A stretch of 6,298 bases of DNA, taken from positions 1 through 6,298 of the forward strand of contig JAASSQ010000173.1 in NCBI GenBank assembly GCA_021767845.1, read 5' to 3'. A program made the translations under genes and the position numbers. The stretch is from Roseovarius sp. GTDB taxonomy: Bacteria; Pseudomonadota; Alphaproteobacteria; Rhodobacterales; Rhodobacteraceae. Shown piece by piece: positions 5,883-6,298 of this stretch (positions are counted from its first letter, which is position 1; every line of letters begins with the position of its first letter). Under the pieces are notes generated by a model. That model was not told where the DNA came from, made no database searches, and saw only the letters and a program-made list of their open reading frames with translations.

Positions 5883-6298
5883 ATGGGTTGGATGGCAGAC
5901 GAAACCGGCTTGGGCCGAACACAGGCGAATTTCGTGCCGCTGACCCCGCTGTCGCATCTGCGCCGCGCCGCGCGCCTGTTTCCCGATCACGAGGCGGTCG
6001 TTTATCGCGGGTTCCGAAAGACCTATGCAGACTACCACGAGCGGTGCACGCGGCTGGCCTCGGGGCTGGCGGGGCTGGGCGTGGCGCCGGGCGACGTGGT
6101 GGCCACCCTTCTGCCCAACATCCCCGCCCATGCCGAGGCGCATTTCGGTGTGCCCGCCTGCGGCGCGGTTCTGAATACCATCAACACGCGGCTCGACGCC
6201 GACACCATCGCCTATATCCTGGATCACGGCGGCGCCAAGGTGTTGTTGTGCGATCCCCAGTTCCTGCCGGTGGCGGCCGAGGCCTTCGAGTTGATGGA
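5883..6298 (+). CDS. Acyl-CoA synthetase (AMP-binding, FadD-like), 3' end outside the window
   Basis: The first 138 codons of an adenylate-forming acyl-CoA synthetase, cut by the right edge. Such enzymes activate a carboxylic acid with ATP and join it to CoA, the entry step to beta-oxidation. The visible part has the typical N-terminal layout: ANFVPLTPLSHLRRAA, a FPDHEAVVYRG strand, TYADYHERCTRLASGL, GVAPGDVVATLLPNIPAH, and GVPACGAVLNTINTRLDADTIAYIL (about residues 92-116). The NTxNTRLD segment recalls the group of medium/long-chain acyl-CoA synthetases common in Alphaproteobacteria. The ATP-binding P-loop and catalytic motifs would lie further right, so activity cannot be verified. The ATG at 5883 has GGGAGG (5871-5876) six bases upstream; a second ATG at 5892 lacks such spacing. 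It is divergent from the sulfotransferase gene. Substrate is unknown; I give no symbol because FadD, medium-chain and aromatic-acid ligases look alike here. Confidence 0.88.
   Translation, partial: MGWMADETGLGRTQANFVPLTPLSHLRRAARLFPDHEAVVYRGFRKTYADYHERCTRLASGLAGLGVAPGDVVATLLPNIPAHAEAHFGVPACGAVLNTINTRLDADTIAYILDHGGAKVLLCDPQFLPVAAEAFELM

Noticed and set aside
5868..6227. 119-residue open frame on the minus strand opposite the acyl-CoA synthetase gene
   Set aside because: It is antisense to a clear AMP-binding enzyme with a good start and covers that gene's ribosome site; no motif of its own.

Overview
The window is GC-rich, compact bacterial DNA. Base composition, the gene order GST–thiolase–FadB-type enzyme, a short Hint-fold protein and the style of the acyl-CoA synthetase together suggest an alphaproteobacterium, most likely of the Rhodobacterales (Roseobacter-type). 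The taxonomic call is inference from recognised families; no database search was run.

Layout: (1) Positions 1-64 hold a strong hairpin and a Shine-Dalgarno (SD) site leading into a forward cluster. (2) The cluster at 65-4150 has three genes with short gaps of 16 and 26 bases: a glutathione S-transferase-like protein, a thiolase (acetyl-CoA acyltransferase), and a two-domain enoyl-CoA hydratase / 3-hydroxyacyl-CoA dehydrogenase. Thiolase and FadB-type protein together can carry out the last three steps of fatty-acid beta-oxidation. The GST-like gene is transcribed ahead of them and its role is unknown. The cluster probably begins upstream of the window. (3) Positions 4148-4212 carry two adjacent hairpins, the second a strong candidate bidirectional terminator between convergent genes. 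(4) On the minus strand, 4234-4917 encodes a short Hint-fold protein that appears to lack the nucleophilic Cys and the block-B-type His. Upstream of it, 5092-5736 (minus) encodes a small PAPS-dependent sulfotransferase. (5) A 146-base divergent intergenic region carries a plausible promoter and a small palindrome. It leads into an acyl-CoA synthetase (AMP-binding enzyme) starting at 5883, which runs off the right edge.

Functionally the two forward blocks fit together: the synthetase activates a fatty or carboxylic acid to its CoA ester, and the FadA/FadB-type enzymes shorten it. The Hint protein and the sulfotransferase between them look unrelated to fatty-acid metabolism. Both coding blocks look intact; no frameshift, insertion sequence, tRNA, rRNA or CRISPR was seen. 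The least ordinary items are the apparently inactive Hint protein, the Ile in the crotonase GGG motif, and the palindrome over the predicted start of transcription of the synthetase gene. None of these amounts to a demonstrated new system.
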